A DNA stretch of 64,000 nucleotides from Flavobacterium sp. ASV13 (GCF_000745775.1 NZ_JQJY01000009.1:310001-374000), one strand, 5' to 3'. Shown: positions 17,456 through 27,756, counted from the stretch's first letter. Made by a program: numbers and translations. Notes: generated by a model not told the origin, from the letters alone.

Positions 17456-17672
17456 ACTCATTTATAATAAGTTTTTAAAGATTTATACCCGTAACCCGTT
17501 CCGATTTTTTATAACAATGCAAGGCATTTTATAACTAGCGCTTCAAATAAGAATTTGAGGTTTAGAGAAGTAACCCGAGGTAGTAGCTGAATGATTAACT
17601 CTTATTCTTTTAAGAGTAGATTATAAATCTAAATTCAATTTTTTAATTGCAAATAAATCAATAGTAAAAACT

Positions 17673-20600
17673 ATGATGAATAACAGAAACAATAATAAAG
17701 ATAAGAATCCAGTAAAAAGATTTAACAAAATCTCTATTGGATTGGCTTCACCAGAATCTATCTTGAAAGAATCAAGAGGAGAGGTTTTAAAGCCAGAAAC
17801 AATCAACTATAGAACTCACAAACCAGAGCGTGACGGACTTTTCTGCGAAAGAATCTTCGGACCAGTAAAAGATTTCGAATGTGCTTGTGGTAAGTATAAA
17901 AGAATTCGTTACAAAGGTATCATCTGTGACCGTTGTGGTGTTGAAGTTACTGAGAAAAAAGTACGTCGTGATAGAGTAGGACACATCAACCTTGTTGTGC
18001 CAATTGCTCATATCTGGTATTTTCGTTCTCTTCCAAATAAAATTGGTTATATCCTTGGTCTTCCATCTAAGAAATTAGATATGATTATTTACTACGAAAG
18101 ATACGTGGTAATCCAGGCAGGTATCGCTAAAAATGCAGATGGAGAATCTTTACAAAGACTAGATTTCTTAACTGAAGAAGAATACTTAAATATTTTAGAT
18201 ACTCTTCCACAAGAAAACCAATATTTAGATGATTTAGATCCTAATAAATTTGTTGCCAAAATGGGAGCAGAATGTATTATGGATTTATTAGCTCGTATTG
18301 ACTTAGATGCTTTATCTTATGAATTAAGACACAGCGCTAACAACGAGACTTCTAAACAAAGAAAAACGGAAGCTTTAAAAAGATTACAAGTTGTTGAGTC
18401 TTTCCGTGAGTCTAATGAAAACCGCGAAAACCGTCCAGAATGGATGATTATGAAAGTGGTTCCAGTTATCCCACCAGAATTACGTCCGCTTGTGCCACTT
18501 GATGGTGGTCGTTTTGCAACTTCAGATTTGAACGATTTATATCGTCGTGTAATCATCCGTAACAACCGTTTGAAAAGATTAATGGAGATTAAAGCTCCAG
18601 AAGTTATCTTAAGAAACGAAAAACGTATGTTACAAGAATCTGTGGATTCATTATTTGATAACACTCGTAAAGCTTCTGCTGTTAAAACAGAATCTAACAG
18701 ACCATTAAAATCATTATCTGATTCCTTAAAAGGTAAGCAAGGACGTTTCCGTCAAAACTTACTTGGAAAACGTGTGGATTATTCTGCTCGTTCGGTAATT
18801 GTTGTTGGTCCAGAATTAAAATTATTCGAATGCGGATTGCCAAAAGATATGGCATCTGAATTATACAAACCTTTCGTTATCCGTAAATTGATTGAAAGAG
18901 GTATTGTTAAAACAGTAAAATCTGCTAAGAAAATTATAGACAAAAAAGAGCCTGTAGTTTGGGATATCCTTGAAAATGTAATTAAAGGACACCCTGTATT
19001 GCTTAACCGTGCACCTACGTTACACAGACTTGGTATTCAAGCTTTCCAACCAAAATTAATTGAAGGAAAAGCGATTCAATTGCACCCATTAGTATGTACG
19101 GCTTTCAACGCCGATTTTGATGGGGATCAGATGGCAGTTCACTTGCCATTAGGACCAGAGGCTATTTTAGAGGCTCAACTATTAATGTTGGCTTCTCACA
19201 ATATCCTGAACCCTGCAAATGGTGCTCCGATTACTGTACCTTCTCAGGACATGGTCTTGGGTCTATATTATATGACCAAAGAGCGTATTTCTACAGACGA
19301 TCACAAAATTTTAGGTCAGGATTTGACTTTCTATTCTGCTGAAGAAGTAAACATTGCATTAAACGAAGGAAGATTAGAATTAAATGCTCGTGTGAAAATT
19401 AGAGCAAAAGATTTTAATGAGGCTGGAGAATTAGTGTATAAAATCATTCAAACAACTGCAGGACGTGTATTATTTAACGAAGTAGTACCAGAAGCAGCTG
19501 GATATATCAATGATGTATTGACTAAGAAAAACCTTAGAGATATTATTGGACACATTTTAAGTGTGACTGATGTACCTACAACGGCAGCTTTCTTGGATAA
19601 TATGAAAGATATGGGTTATAAATTCGCATTTAGAGGAGGTTTATCATTCTCTTTAGGTGATATTAGAATTCCAGAACAAAAAACAAAATTAATTGCAGAT
19701 GCCAGAGAGCAAGTTGAAGGTATCTCAACTAACTATAACATGGGTCTTATCACCAATAACGAACGTTACAACCAAGTTATTGATGTATGGACTTCAGCAA
19801 ATGCGCAGTTAACAGAATTAGCAATGAAAAATATTAGAGAAGACCAGCAAGGTTTCAACTCTGTATATATGATGCTTGACTCTGGGGCAAGGGGTTCTAA
19901 GGAACAGATTCGTCAGTTAACTGGTATGCGTGGTTTGATGGCTAAGCCTAAAAAATCTACTGCTGGTGGTGGTGAGATTATTGAAAACCCGATTCTTTCT
20001 AACTTTAAGGAAGGTCTTTCGATCCTTGAGTACTTTATTTCTACTCACGGTGCTCGTAAAGGACTTGCGGATACGGCTCTTAAAACTGCCGATGCCGGAT
20101 ACTTGACAAGAAGGCTTCATGACGTTTCGCAAGATGTTATTGTTAACATCGAAGATTGTGGAACTTTAAGAGGTGTTGAAGTTTCTGCTTTAAAGAAAAA
20201 TGAGGAAATCGTTGAATCATTAGGAGAAAGAATTTTAGGACGTGTTGCATTGCAAGATGTTATAAATCCACTTACTAATGAAGTAATGGTTCAATCTGGC
20301 CAACAAATTACTGAAGCAATTATGAGAACTATCGAAGCTTCTCCAATTGAAAAAGTAGAGGTTAGATCTCCATTAACTTGTGAAGCTTTAAAAGGTATTT
20401 GTGCTAAATGTTACGGTAGAAACTTAGCTACTGGAAAAATGACACAAAGAGGTGAAGCTGTCGGAGTTATTGCAGCTCAATCTATTGGAGAGCCAGGTAC
20501 ACAGTTGACACTTCGTACGTTCCACGTTGGAGGGGTTGCTGGAGGTATCTCTGAAGAGTCTAGTATTGTTACAAGATTCGCAGGTAGACTTGAAATTGAA

Positions 20601-21983
20601 GATTTAAAAACAGTTAAAGGAGAAGACGGAGAAGGAAACTCTGTTGATATCGTAGTTTCACGTTCAACTGAATTAAAGTTAGTTGATGAGAAAACTGGAA
20701 TTGTTTTAAATACACATAACATTCCTTACGGATCTAGTATTTTTGTTAACGATGGAGATACTGTTGCTAAAGGAACTGTAATCTGTAAATGGGATCCATA
20801 TAACGGTGTAATTGTTTCTGAGTTTACTGGTAAGATTGCTTACGAGGATTTAGAGCAAGGACAATCGTTCATGGTTGAGATCGATGAGCAGACTGGTTTC
20901 CAAGAAAAAGTAATTTCTGAGGCTAGAAACAAAAAATTAATCCCAACTTTATTAGTTTATGGTAAAGAAGGTGAATTGATTCGTTCTTACAACTTACCAG
21001 TAGGTGCACACTTAATGGTTGAAAATGGTGAGAAAATTAAAGCAGGTAAAGTATTAGTAAAAATCCCACGTCGTTCTTCTAAAGCAGGCGATATCACGGG
21101 AGGTTTACCAAGAATTACTGAGTTGCTTGAGGCTCGTAACCCTTCAAACCCAGCGGTTGTATCTGAAATTGATGGTGTTGTATCTTTCGGAAAAATTAAA
21201 AGAGGTAACCGTGAGATCGTTATCGAATCTAAATTTGGTGAGATTAAAAAGTATTTAGTTAAACTTTCTAGCCAAATCTTAGTACAAGAAAATGACTTCG
21301 TAAGAGCGGGAGTTCCATTGTCTGATGGTGCAATTACACCAGATGATATCTTAAGAATTCAAGGTCCAGCTGCTGTTCAACAGTACTTGGTAAATGAAAT
21401 TCAAGAGGTTTACCGTTTACAAGGGGTAAAAATTAATGACAAGCACTTTGAGGTAGTTATTCGTCAAATGATGCGTAAAGTAAGAGTTCAGGATCCAGGT
21501 GATACTTTATTCTTAGAGGATCAATTAATTCACACTAAAGATTTCATCGTTCAAAACGATAAATTGTATGGTATGAAAGTAGTTGAAGATGCTGGAGATT
21601 CTTCAGTATTGAAACCAGGTCAGATTATTACACCTCGTGAATTACGTGACGAAAATTCATTATTGAAACGTACAGATAAAAATCTTGTTGTAGCAAGAGA
21701 CGTAATTACTGCAACTGCAACGCCAGTTTTACAAGGTATTACAAGAGCTTCGTTACAAACTAAATCATTCATTTCTGCGGCTTCATTCCAGGAGACAACG
21801 AAAGTACTTAACGAAGCTGCAGTAGCTGGTAAAGTAGATGATCTAGAAGGATTAAAAGAAAATGTAATTGTTGGACACAGAATTCCTGCGGGAACTGGTA
21901 TGAGAGAATACGATAACACTATCGTAGGATCTAAAGACGATTACAATGAAATGATGGCTAATAAAGAAGAATACATTTATTAA
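17673..21983 (+). CDS. rpoC: DNA-directed RNA polymerase subunit beta'
   Basis: 1436 residues (two adjacent ATGs, 17673 or 17676). The N-terminal zinc ribbon CACGKYKRIRYKGIICDRCG, the catalytic NADFDGDQMAVH with three Mg-binding Asp near residue 485, the bridge-helix and trigger-loop region (GARGSKEQIRQLTGMRGLM), and the second Cys cluster (CEALKGICAKCYGRN) are all intact. It pairs with rpoB to form the polymerase core. A DUF3467 gene starts 10 bases after its stop. Confidence 0.98.
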   Translation: MMNNRNNNKDKNPVKRFNKISIGLASPESILKESRGEVLKPETINYRTHKPERDGLFCERIFGPVKDFECACGKYKRIRYKGIICDRCGVEVTEKKVRRDRVGHINLVVPIAHIWYFRSLPNKIGYILGLPSKKLDMIIYYERYVVIQAGIAKNADGESLQRLDFLTEEEYLNILDTLPQENQYLDDLDPNKFVAKMGAECIMDLLARIDLDALSYELRHSANNETSKQRKTEALKRLQVVESFRESNENRENRPEWMIMKVVPVIPPELRPLVPLDGGRFATSDLNDLYRRVIIRNNRLKRLMEIKAPEVILRNEKRMLQESVDSLFDNTRKASAVKTESNRPLKSLSDSLKGKQGRFRQNLLGKRVDYSARSVIVVGPELKLFECGLPKDMASELYKPFVIRKLIERGIVKTVKSAKKIIDKKEPVVWDILENVIKGHPVLLNRAPTLHRLGIQAFQPKLIEGKAIQLHPLVCTAFNADFDGDQMAVHLPLGPEAILEAQLLMLASHNILNPANGAPITVPSQDMVLGLYYMTKERISTDDHKILGQDLTFYSAEEVNIALNEGRLELNARVKIRAKDFNEAGELVYKIIQTTAGRVLFNEVVPEAAGYINDVLTKKNLRDIIGHILSVTDVPTTAAFLDNMKDMGYKFAFRGGLSFSLGDIRIPEQKTKLIADAREQVEGISTNYNMGLITNNERYNQVIDVWTSANAQLTELAMKNIREDQQGFNSVYMMLDSGARGSKEQIRQLTGMRGLMAKPKKSTAGGGEIIENPILSNFKEGLSILEYFISTHGARKGLADTALKTADAGYLTRRLHDVSQDVIVNIEDCGTLRGVEVSALKKNEEIVESLGERILGRVALQDVINPLTNEVMVQSGQQITEAIMRTIEASPIEKVEVRSPLTCEALKGICAKCYGRNLATGKMTQRGEAVGVIAAQSIGEPGTQLTLRTFHVGGVAGGISEESSIVTRFAGRLEIEDLKTVKGEDGEGNSVDIVVSRSTELKLVDEKTGIVLNTHNIPYGSSIFVNDGDTVAKGTVICKWDPYNGVIVSEFTGKIAYEDLEQGQSFMVEIDEQTGFQEKVISEARNKKLIPTLLVYGKEGELIRSYNLPVGAHLMVENGEKIKAGKVLVKIPRRSSKAGDITGGLPRITELLEARNPSNPAVVSEIDGVVSFGKIKRGNREIVIESKFGEIKKYLVKLSSQILVQENDFVRAGVPLSDGAITPDDILRIQGPAAVQQYLVNEIQEVYRLQGVKINDKHFEVVIRQMMRKVRVQDPGDTLFLEDQLIHTKDFIVQNDKLYGMKVVEDAGDSSVLKPGQIITPRELRDENSLLKRTDKNLVVARDVITATATPVLQGITRASLQTKSFISAASFQETTKVLNEAAVAGKVDDLEGLKENVIVGHRIPAGTGMREYDNTIVGSKDDYNEMMANKEEYIY

Positions 21984-21993
21984 TTAGGAAACT

Positions 21994-22305
21994 ATGAGTA
22001 ATCCGAAACAACAACAAGAGCAAATTAATATTGAGTTAGACGAAACTGTCGCAGAAGGAATTTATTCTAATCTTGCGATTATTAATCACTCATCATCAGA
22101 GTTTGTTTTAGATTTTGTGAGCATTATGCCAGGTATTCCTAAAGCCAAGGTAAAGTCAAGAATTGTTTTGACACCACAACATGCTAAAAGATTATTACGA
22201 GCAATTGGTGAGAATATCCACAGATTTGAAGCAGCCCATGGCGAAATCAAAGAAACGGAACAAGCGCCAATACCACTTAATTTCGGTCCTGCGGGACAAG
22301 CATAA
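21994..22305 (+). CDS. DUF3467 family protein
   Basis: A 103-residue protein whose body (EGIYSNLAIINHSSSEFVLD, then PQHAKRLLRAIGENIHRFE) matches DUF3467, a family seen in many bacteria without a defined role. It follows rpoC by 10 bases and ends in a terminator, so it is the last gene of the transcript that carries the polymerase genes. That placement suggests a housekeeping function linked to transcription or growth, but this is inference. Acidic Gln-rich N-terminus, no signal peptide. Confidence 0.85.
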   Translation: MSNPKQQQEQINIELDETVAEGIYSNLAIINHSSSEFVLDFVSIMPGIPKAKVKSRIVLTPQHAKRLLRAIGENIHRFEAAHGEIKETEQAPIPLNFGPAGQA

Positions 22306-22310
22306 ATTTT

Positions 22311-22338
22311 AAAGCCCCAGTAATGGGGCTTTTTTTTT
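22311..22338 (+). terminator. Terminator of the rpoBC-DUF3467 transcript
   Basis: AAAGCCCC (22311-22318) and GGGGCTTT flank a 6-base loop, followed by a run of T to 22338. Confidence 0.9.
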
Positions 22339-22492
22339 AGCATCAATTTTCTATTTTGCAGTTTATCCGATTTAATCGGTATTTCATCGACTAAATTTCT
22401 GCCTTACTTAAGTTTGCCGTATTTTAGCAATTCCGAATTAGAAAAAATTTATATTAGAATAATAACTCATTAAGGTTGTCATTAATTCAAAT

Positions 22493-22527
22493 AAAAAAAG
22501 CGCTATAATGTATATAGCGCTTTTTTT
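22493..22527. terminator. Bidirectional terminator, mainly for prfC
   Basis: AAAAAAAGCGCTATA pairs with TATAGCGCTTTTTTT around a short loop. The prfC gene on the minus strand ends at 22550, so on that strand this is its terminator. Confidence 0.85.
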
Positions 22528-22549
22528 ATAGTTTATTTTTAAATGTAAA

Positions 22550-24142
22550 TTAATCAAACTCAGATGTAAAGTATAATTTCACACTTGGATATTTACTTTG
22601 TGTCATTTGAATTGTAAAATCAGAATCGGCTAAAAATACAAGTTGTCCGTATTTATCGTGTGCCAAAAATTTTTGTTTGATTCGCTTAAATTCTTTGAAT
22701 TCTTCGTTTTTAGCATCATCTGGTTTTACCCAGCAAGCTTTGTGAACAGGGAAGTTTTCGTAAGTACATTTTGCACCGTACTCATGTTCTAAACGATATT
22801 GAATTACCTCATACTGAAGTGCTCCAACTGTTCCGATTACCTTACGGTTATTCATTTCTAAAGTAAACAACTGAGCTACACCTTCATCCATTAATTGATC
22901 TACACCCTTTTCTAATTGCTTAGCTTTCATAGGGTCAGCATTATTGATGTATCTAAAGTGCTCTGGAGAAAAACTCGGAATTCCTTTAAAACTCATAATT
23001 TCACCTTCTGTCAAAGTATCTCCAATTTTAAAGTTTCCGGTATCATGTAAACCAACAATATCTCCAGGATATGAAATATCTACAATTTCTTTTTTCTCAG
23101 CGAAAAAGGCATTTGGACTAGAGAATTTTAAATTTTTCTTTTGGCGAACGTGATAATATGGTTTGTTTCTCTCAAAAGTTCCAGAAACAATTTTGATAAA
23201 TGCTAAACGGTCACGGTGTTTTGGATCCATATTAGCGTGAATCTTAAATACAAAACCAGACATTTTTTCTTCAGCTGGATCAACTAAACGAGTTTCAGAA
23301 TCTTTTGGTCTTGGAGAAGGAGCGATTGTAACGAAACAATCTAATAATTCACGCACTCCAAAATTATTTAAGGCAGATCCAAAAAACACAGGCTGGATTT
23401 TTCCATCTAAATAATCCTGACGCTCAAATTTTGGATAAACTTCATCAATTAATTCTAATTCTTCGCGAAGTTTTTCAGCTGCTTTTTGACCCACAATTTT
23501 ATCTAATTCCGGATTATTCTGAACATCAGAAAAAGCAATTGTTTCTTCAATGTTTTTACGGCTGTCTCCACTGAAAAGATTGATGTTTTCTTCCCAAAGA
23601 TTATAAATTCCTTGGAAATCATAACCCATTCCGATTGGAAAACTTAAAGGAGTTACTTTTAATCCTAATTTTTGTTCGACTTCATCCATCAAATCGAAAG
23701 CATCTTTACCTTCACGATCTAATTTATTGATGAAAACAATCATCGGAATATTACGCATTCTACAAACTGCAACTAATTTTTCAGTTTGTTCCTCAACCCC
23801 TTTTGCAACGTCAATTACAACAATTACACTATCAACGGCAGTTAAAGTTCTGAATGTATCTTCGGCAAAATCCTTGTGTCCAGGTGTATCAAGAATGTTG
23901 ATTTTTTTGTCTTTATAATTAAAAGCAAGTACAGAAGTCGAAACCGAGATACCTCTTTGGCGTTCGATTTCCATAAAGTCACTCGTTGCTCCTTTTTTAA
24001 TTTTGTTGTTTTTTACTGCACCAGCTTCCTGAATAGCACCTCCAAATAACAGTAATTTCTCTGTTAATGTAGTTTTACCGGCATCGGGATGCGATATAAT
24101 TCCGAATGTTCTTCTGCGTTGTATTTCTTTTAAAAAGCTCAT
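22550..24142 (-). CDS. prfC: Peptide chain release factor 3
   Basis: A 530-residue translational GTPase, full length. GTP motifs: SHPDAGKTTLTEKLL near residue 18, DTPGHKDFAEDTFR near 83, and NKLDREGKD near 140. The RF3-specific C-terminal region follows (LQYEVIQYRLEHEYGAKC). RF3 releases RF1/RF2 from the ribosome after peptide hydrolysis. It is monocistronic, with a candidate -7 box TACTTTTG on the minus strand at 24162-24169. Confidence 0.95.
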   Translation of the reverse strand: MSFLKEIQRRRTFGIISHPDAGKTTLTEKLLLFGGAIQEAGAVKNNKIKKGATSDFMEIERQRGISVSTSVLAFNYKDKKINILDTPGHKDFAEDTFRTLTAVDSVIVVIDVAKGVEEQTEKLVAVCRMRNIPMIVFINKLDREGKDAFDLMDEVEQKLGLKVTPLSFPIGMGYDFQGIYNLWEENINLFSGDSRKNIEETIAFSDVQNNPELDKIVGQKAAEKLREELELIDEVYPKFERQDYLDGKIQPVFFGSALNNFGVRELLDCFVTIAPSPRPKDSETRLVDPAEEKMSGFVFKIHANMDPKHRDRLAFIKIVSGTFERNKPYYHVRQKKNLKFSSPNAFFAEKKEIVDISYPGDIVGLHDTGNFKIGDTLTEGEIMSFKGIPSFSPEHFRYINNADPMKAKQLEKGVDQLMDEGVAQLFTLEMNNRKVIGTVGALQYEVIQYRLEHEYGAKCTYENFPVHKACWVKPDDAKNEEFKEFKRIKQKFLAHDKYGQLVFLADSDFTIQMTQSKYPSVKLYFTSEFD

Positions 24143-24161
24143 ATTTCGTATAAATAGGTTG

Positions 24162-24169
24162 CAAAAGTA
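24162..24169 (-). promoter_or_regulatory. Candidate -7 element of prfC
   Basis: Minus-strand TACTTTTG matches TAnnTTTG, 20 bases before the start codon. No TTG lies at the usual distance upstream, so the call is weak. Confidence 0.35.
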
Positions 24170-24242
24170 CTATTAAATACGGCTTTATAAAAATATTCAC
24201 TTCTTAAATTTAGAAGTCTTTATTCTTTAAGATGTTTTTTAG

Positions 24243-24274
24243 AAAAAAATAAGGCTGTTTTGCAACAGCCTTAT
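24243..24274 (-). terminator. Terminator of the alpha-amylase gene
   Basis: AAGGCTGTT and AACAGCCTT pair around a 4-base loop; on the minus strand a T-run follows. It starts 15 bases past the amylase stop. Confidence 0.85.
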
Positions 24275-24288
24275 CGAGTCACTTTAAA

Positions 24289-25728
24289 TTACTGATTAAT
24301 TGACCAAATTGAATATCCTTTTGGAGGGCATTGAATTTTTACCCATTTATCTGCCTGAGTTATTGGATACCAAGTTGAGTTTCCTGTGAAATCTTTAATT
24401 TGTGTGTTGGCCCAATTCGTCTGAATCCATCTTTCCTGCCAAACATCAGAATTATTGATGTAAACTACTAATCCAGGATTTCCATTGTATCCATTTCTTC
24501 TTGCAACATATTCATCATTATCAGAGTATAAAATAGAAGTTGTTCCTGTTGCTTTATTGTTGTGGATCCAGATTAGATTGTTTAATTTGTTTTTATCCAG
24601 CCATTCTTCATAATCTCTATAGAAAATTGTTGGATAACCTTCGTGAGTTAATATATAGGAGTACGCAAGCATTTTGCTCCAAATTTCATCAGTATCGTGA
24701 TTGGTAACAAATGTTACCGCTTTGTATGGATTTCGTTTCCACATCATGTCATCATTCAAAAGTGCCAAATTATTTCCGTCAAAGGCATCATTCATTTTAT
24801 AATAACAAGCAAAATCAAACACAGAACTATTGGCATTGTTTGCCCAGTCATTTAATACGTTTACATTCGAATCCCATAATTCACCAACTGAAAATCCGCC
24901 AACATTAGCATTCCATGCATTGACAACCCAAGCACCAAAACCTTTTACATAGTCGAATCTCCAACCATCAAATTTCATGGTATTTTTATAATATTTACCA
25001 ACTCCGTCGGCGCGTATCCAAAGCCAGTCTTTTACGTAAGGATCTGCATGACATAAATCCGGAAATCCTCCAAAGGAACCTTCATCATTATTACCAAAAC
25101 TGTTTTTATAAAAATTTGCATAAGTACGCTTAAATTTTCCCGAAGAAATCCCATTAAAATTAGTCCACGTATTTGTTCCAGTGAAAGGATTTGCTTCAGA
25201 TTGCCCGCCACTGTTATGATTGATTACGATATCTGCATACACTTTTATATTCTCAGCATGAGCAGCTGTAATTAAATTTACCAATTCGGTTTTTGATCCA
25301 AATCGAGTTTCAGTACTTCCGTTTTGGTTATAATCTCCAAAATCAAAATAATCAGTTGGATCATAACCCATTGAAAATGCTCCATTTTGTGCTTTAGAAG
25401 CAGGAGGAAGCCAGATAGATCCAATTCCCGCGTTGCCCCATGCAGTGACTTTACTGCTAACGGTATTCCACCAGGTTCCGCCGGAAGGTACATCCCAATA
25501 AAAAGCCTGCATCATAACGCCTCCACCAGGATTATCGACATATTTTCCTGTAAGTGATGATTTTGTACCCGTACTAAAAGGTTTTCCATCGTGATGTGTA
25601 ACGTTGATGATTTCAAATTGCTGACTTTCAGCTTTTGAATCAGCTTCAGGAGTGTCATTTTGTGAGCACGAGCATAATAATGCTGCAAACATGCTCACAA
25701 ACAAAAATTTTGCTTGTGGTTTTTTCAT
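24289..25728 (-). CDS. Secreted lipoprotein alpha-amylase, GH13_7-like
   Basis: 479 residues. The start MKKPQAKFLFVSMFAALLCS ends in a lipobox with Cys21, so the enzyme should be lipid-anchored. The GH13 barrel shows all catalytic parts: ADIVINHNS (region I, near 166), GWRFDYVKG with nucleophile Asp259, VGELWDSNV with acid/base Glu283, and TFVTNHDTDEIW with Asp345. The strings GVMMQAFYWDVPSGG, WRFDYVKGFGAWVV and TIFYRDYEEWLDKNKLNNLI are strikingly like Pyrococcus/Thermococcus alpha-amylase (subfamily GH13_7), as recalled from memory. It is not beside any sus-type genes and is a single-gene transcript. It should hydrolyse starch or glycogen outside the cytoplasm. Confidence 0.88.
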   Translation of the reverse strand: MKKPQAKFLFVSMFAALLCSCSQNDTPEADSKAESQQFEIINVTHHDGKPFSTGTKSSLTGKYVDNPGGGVMMQAFYWDVPSGGTWWNTVSSKVTAWGNAGIGSIWLPPASKAQNGAFSMGYDPTDYFDFGDYNQNGSTETRFGSKTELVNLITAAHAENIKVYADIVINHNSGGQSEANPFTGTNTWTNFNGISSGKFKRTYANFYKNSFGNNDEGSFGGFPDLCHADPYVKDWLWIRADGVGKYYKNTMKFDGWRFDYVKGFGAWVVNAWNANVGGFSVGELWDSNVNVLNDWANNANSSVFDFACYYKMNDAFDGNNLALLNDDMMWKRNPYKAVTFVTNHDTDEIWSKMLAYSYILTHEGYPTIFYRDYEEWLDKNKLNNLIWIHNNKATGTTSILYSDNDEYVARRNGYNGNPGLVVYINNSDVWQERWIQTNWANTQIKDFTGNSTWYPITQADKWVKIQCPPKGYSIWSINQ

Positions 25729-26248
25729 AATAGATTTGGTTAAAATGGTTAATAAAGTTAGTAATTGCGCAATTTTTATGTTTTAAAAAGAGTTTATTCT
25801 TATTTTTTAACTAGTTAAATTGTCAATTACGCACGAATGTAGGTTTTTTTTGATTCGGTCTACATTTGCAAGAAATTAGTTATACAACGAAAACGTTGTA
25901 GTGTTAAAAACTTTTTTTATACCCTTATAAATTAAGATGTTGGATTTTTTAAAAGGAAGTTTTTAAAATAATAATAGTTTTGAAAGTGATATTAAGATAA
26001 TGAGCAAAAAGTACTTTTGAATTTTATATTTAAAATACAATCTGTATAATTTTTTGTTAATAGTATAAGCGATAGTTGTATTATGTAATTGAATTGTTAT
26101 TTTTGTTCGTTATAAGTAAAAGAACTAGAGTTTAATTGTTTACTGCTTTTGAAGTTCAGCTTCTAAAATAGAGCAATTCGGAGTTTAGTTTTTAAAACAA
26201 GGATAATTCTAAAAACAAGATCTTTACATTTAAATTAAATCTAAAATA
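25729..26248. other. 520-base intergenic region, divergent control region
   Basis: AT-rich DNA between the divergent amylase and SurA-like genes. I see no open frame worth calling. A TACATTTG -7-like box stands on the plus strand at 25861-25868, but without a TTG at the expected distance and nearly 400 bases before the isomerase gene, so any link is uncertain. No repeat or tRNA seen. Confidence 0.4.
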
Positions 26249-27679
26249 ATGTTATTAAAAAAATTACAGCTAAAAACAATTGATTACAAGCTTGTATTGA
26301 CAATGTGTTTTTTACTTTTTTTCAGCTCAATGGTTTCAGCTCAGGAAATTATTCCAAATGTTGTCGCTCAAAAACCAGCTGAAGTTCCTGTTGGAAGACA
26401 AAAAATTGACGGTATTATTGCTACCGTTGGAGATTATATTGTTTTAGACTCAGATATTGATAAAGGATTTTTAGAGATTACAGCTCAAGGTGGTTCTGTA
26501 AAAGATATTACAAGATGCCAAATGTTGGGTAAACTTCTTGAAGATAAATTATACGCACACCAAGCGATTCAGGATAGTATCATTGTAAGTGATGCTGAGA
26601 TTAGAGGTATGATGGAAGACCGTTTGAACTATATGGTTAAACAGGTTGGAGATATCAATAAAGTTGTAGAATATTATCATAAGAGTTCTGTAGAAGAATT
26701 CAAAACCTATTTTGCTGATATCTTAAAAGAGCAGAAATTGGCTTCTGAAATGAGAGATAAAATCATTAAAGAAGTTGAAATTACGCCGGAAGAAGTTCGT
26801 AATTTCTTCAAAAAAATACCAAAAGACGAATTGCCGACTTTTGGAGCTGAAATGGAAGTAGCACAGATTGTGGTAGAACCAAAAGTTTCAAAAGAAGACA
26901 AACAGAAAGTAATCGACAGATTGAATGCAATCAGACAAGATGTTATAGCAGGTTCGAGCTTTGCAACAAAAGCCGTTTTATATTCTATGGACCCAGGATC
27001 ATCTTCTAACGGTGGATATTATAAAATGACTCGAAAAACTCCTTTTGTAAAAGAGTTTAAAGATGTTGCTTTTAGTTTGCAAGAAGGTGAAATTTCTCAA
27101 CCTTTTGAAACAAGTTTTGGATTCCATATTATTATGGTGGATAAAATTAAAGGGCAGGAAGTTGAATTACGTCATATTTTGATTTCGCCAACTGTTTCTG
27201 AAAATGCTTTAAAAGAGGCTAAAGACAGAATCACAAATATTCGAAACAAAATCGTAAACAAAGAGGTTACTTTTGCAGATGCAGCCAGAACAGAATCTGA
27301 TGAAAAAGAAACAAGAGCAAATGGAGGAATTTTAATAAATCCTAATACACAGGATACACGTTTTGAATTAACTAAAATGGATCCTCAATTATATAGCCAG
27401 GTTTCAAATTTGAAAGATACTGAGGTTTCTCAGCCACTTTTAAATGTAGATGAAAAAAGCGGTAAAAAGACCTATAAAATAATTACTGTAACAAACAGAA
27501 TTAACGAGCATACCGCAGATTATGCACTGGATTATACAAAAATTAAAGATTTAGCATTGAAAGAAAAACAAATTGATGCAATTGCTAAATGGTTTGATAA
27601 AAAGATAAAAGATACATATATTAAAATTATTGGAGAATACAGACAATGTAATTTTGCTAATAATTGGCTGAAAAAATAA
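26249..27679 (+). CDS. SurA-like periplasmic peptidyl-prolyl isomerase
   Basis: 476 residues with a signal peptide ending around residue 31 (SSMVSAQE). An N-terminal chaperone helix bundle (residues ~50-170) with DGIIATVGDYIVLDSDID, the typical SurA start, is followed by two parvulin (rotamase) domains: about 180-280 (EMEVAQIVVEPKVSKED, SFGFHIIMVDKI) and about 285-390 (LRHILISPTVSE). It should assist folding of outer-membrane proteins. A terminator follows, so it is not in one transcript with the next gene. Confidence 0.88.
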   Translation: MLLKKLQLKTIDYKLVLTMCFLLFFSSMVSAQEIIPNVVAQKPAEVPVGRQKIDGIIATVGDYIVLDSDIDKGFLEITAQGGSVKDITRCQMLGKLLEDKLYAHQAIQDSIIVSDAEIRGMMEDRLNYMVKQVGDINKVVEYYHKSSVEEFKTYFADILKEQKLASEMRDKIIKEVEITPEEVRNFFKKIPKDELPTFGAEMEVAQIVVEPKVSKEDKQKVIDRLNAIRQDVIAGSSFATKAVLYSMDPGSSSNGGYYKMTRKTPFVKEFKDVAFSLQEGEISQPFETSFGFHIIMVDKIKGQEVELRHILISPTVSENALKEAKDRITNIRNKIVNKEVTFADAARTESDEKETRANGGILINPNTQDTRFELTKMDPQLYSQVSNLKDTEVSQPLLNVDEKSGKKTYKIITVTNRINEHTADYALDYTKIKDLALKEKQIDAIAKWFDKKIKDTYIKIIGEYRQCNFANNWLKK

Positions 27680-27695
27680 TTTTTATTAAATAAAT

Positions 27696-27737
27696 AAAAG
27701 AGTTAGTTTTATGAATCCATAGAGCTGACTCTTTTTT
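27696..27737 (+). terminator. Terminator after the SurA-like gene
   Basis: AAAAGAGTTAG (27696-27706) pairs with CTGACTCTTTT (27725-27735) with one wobble; T-run included. Confidence 0.75.
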
Positions 27738-27756
27738 AATTTAAAAACATACTTAA

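Noticed and set aside
25861..25868. TACATTTG as the promoter of the SurA-like gene.
   Set aside because: It is almost 400 bases from the start codon and lacks the TTG partner at 17-23 bases, so I list it only within the intergenic description.
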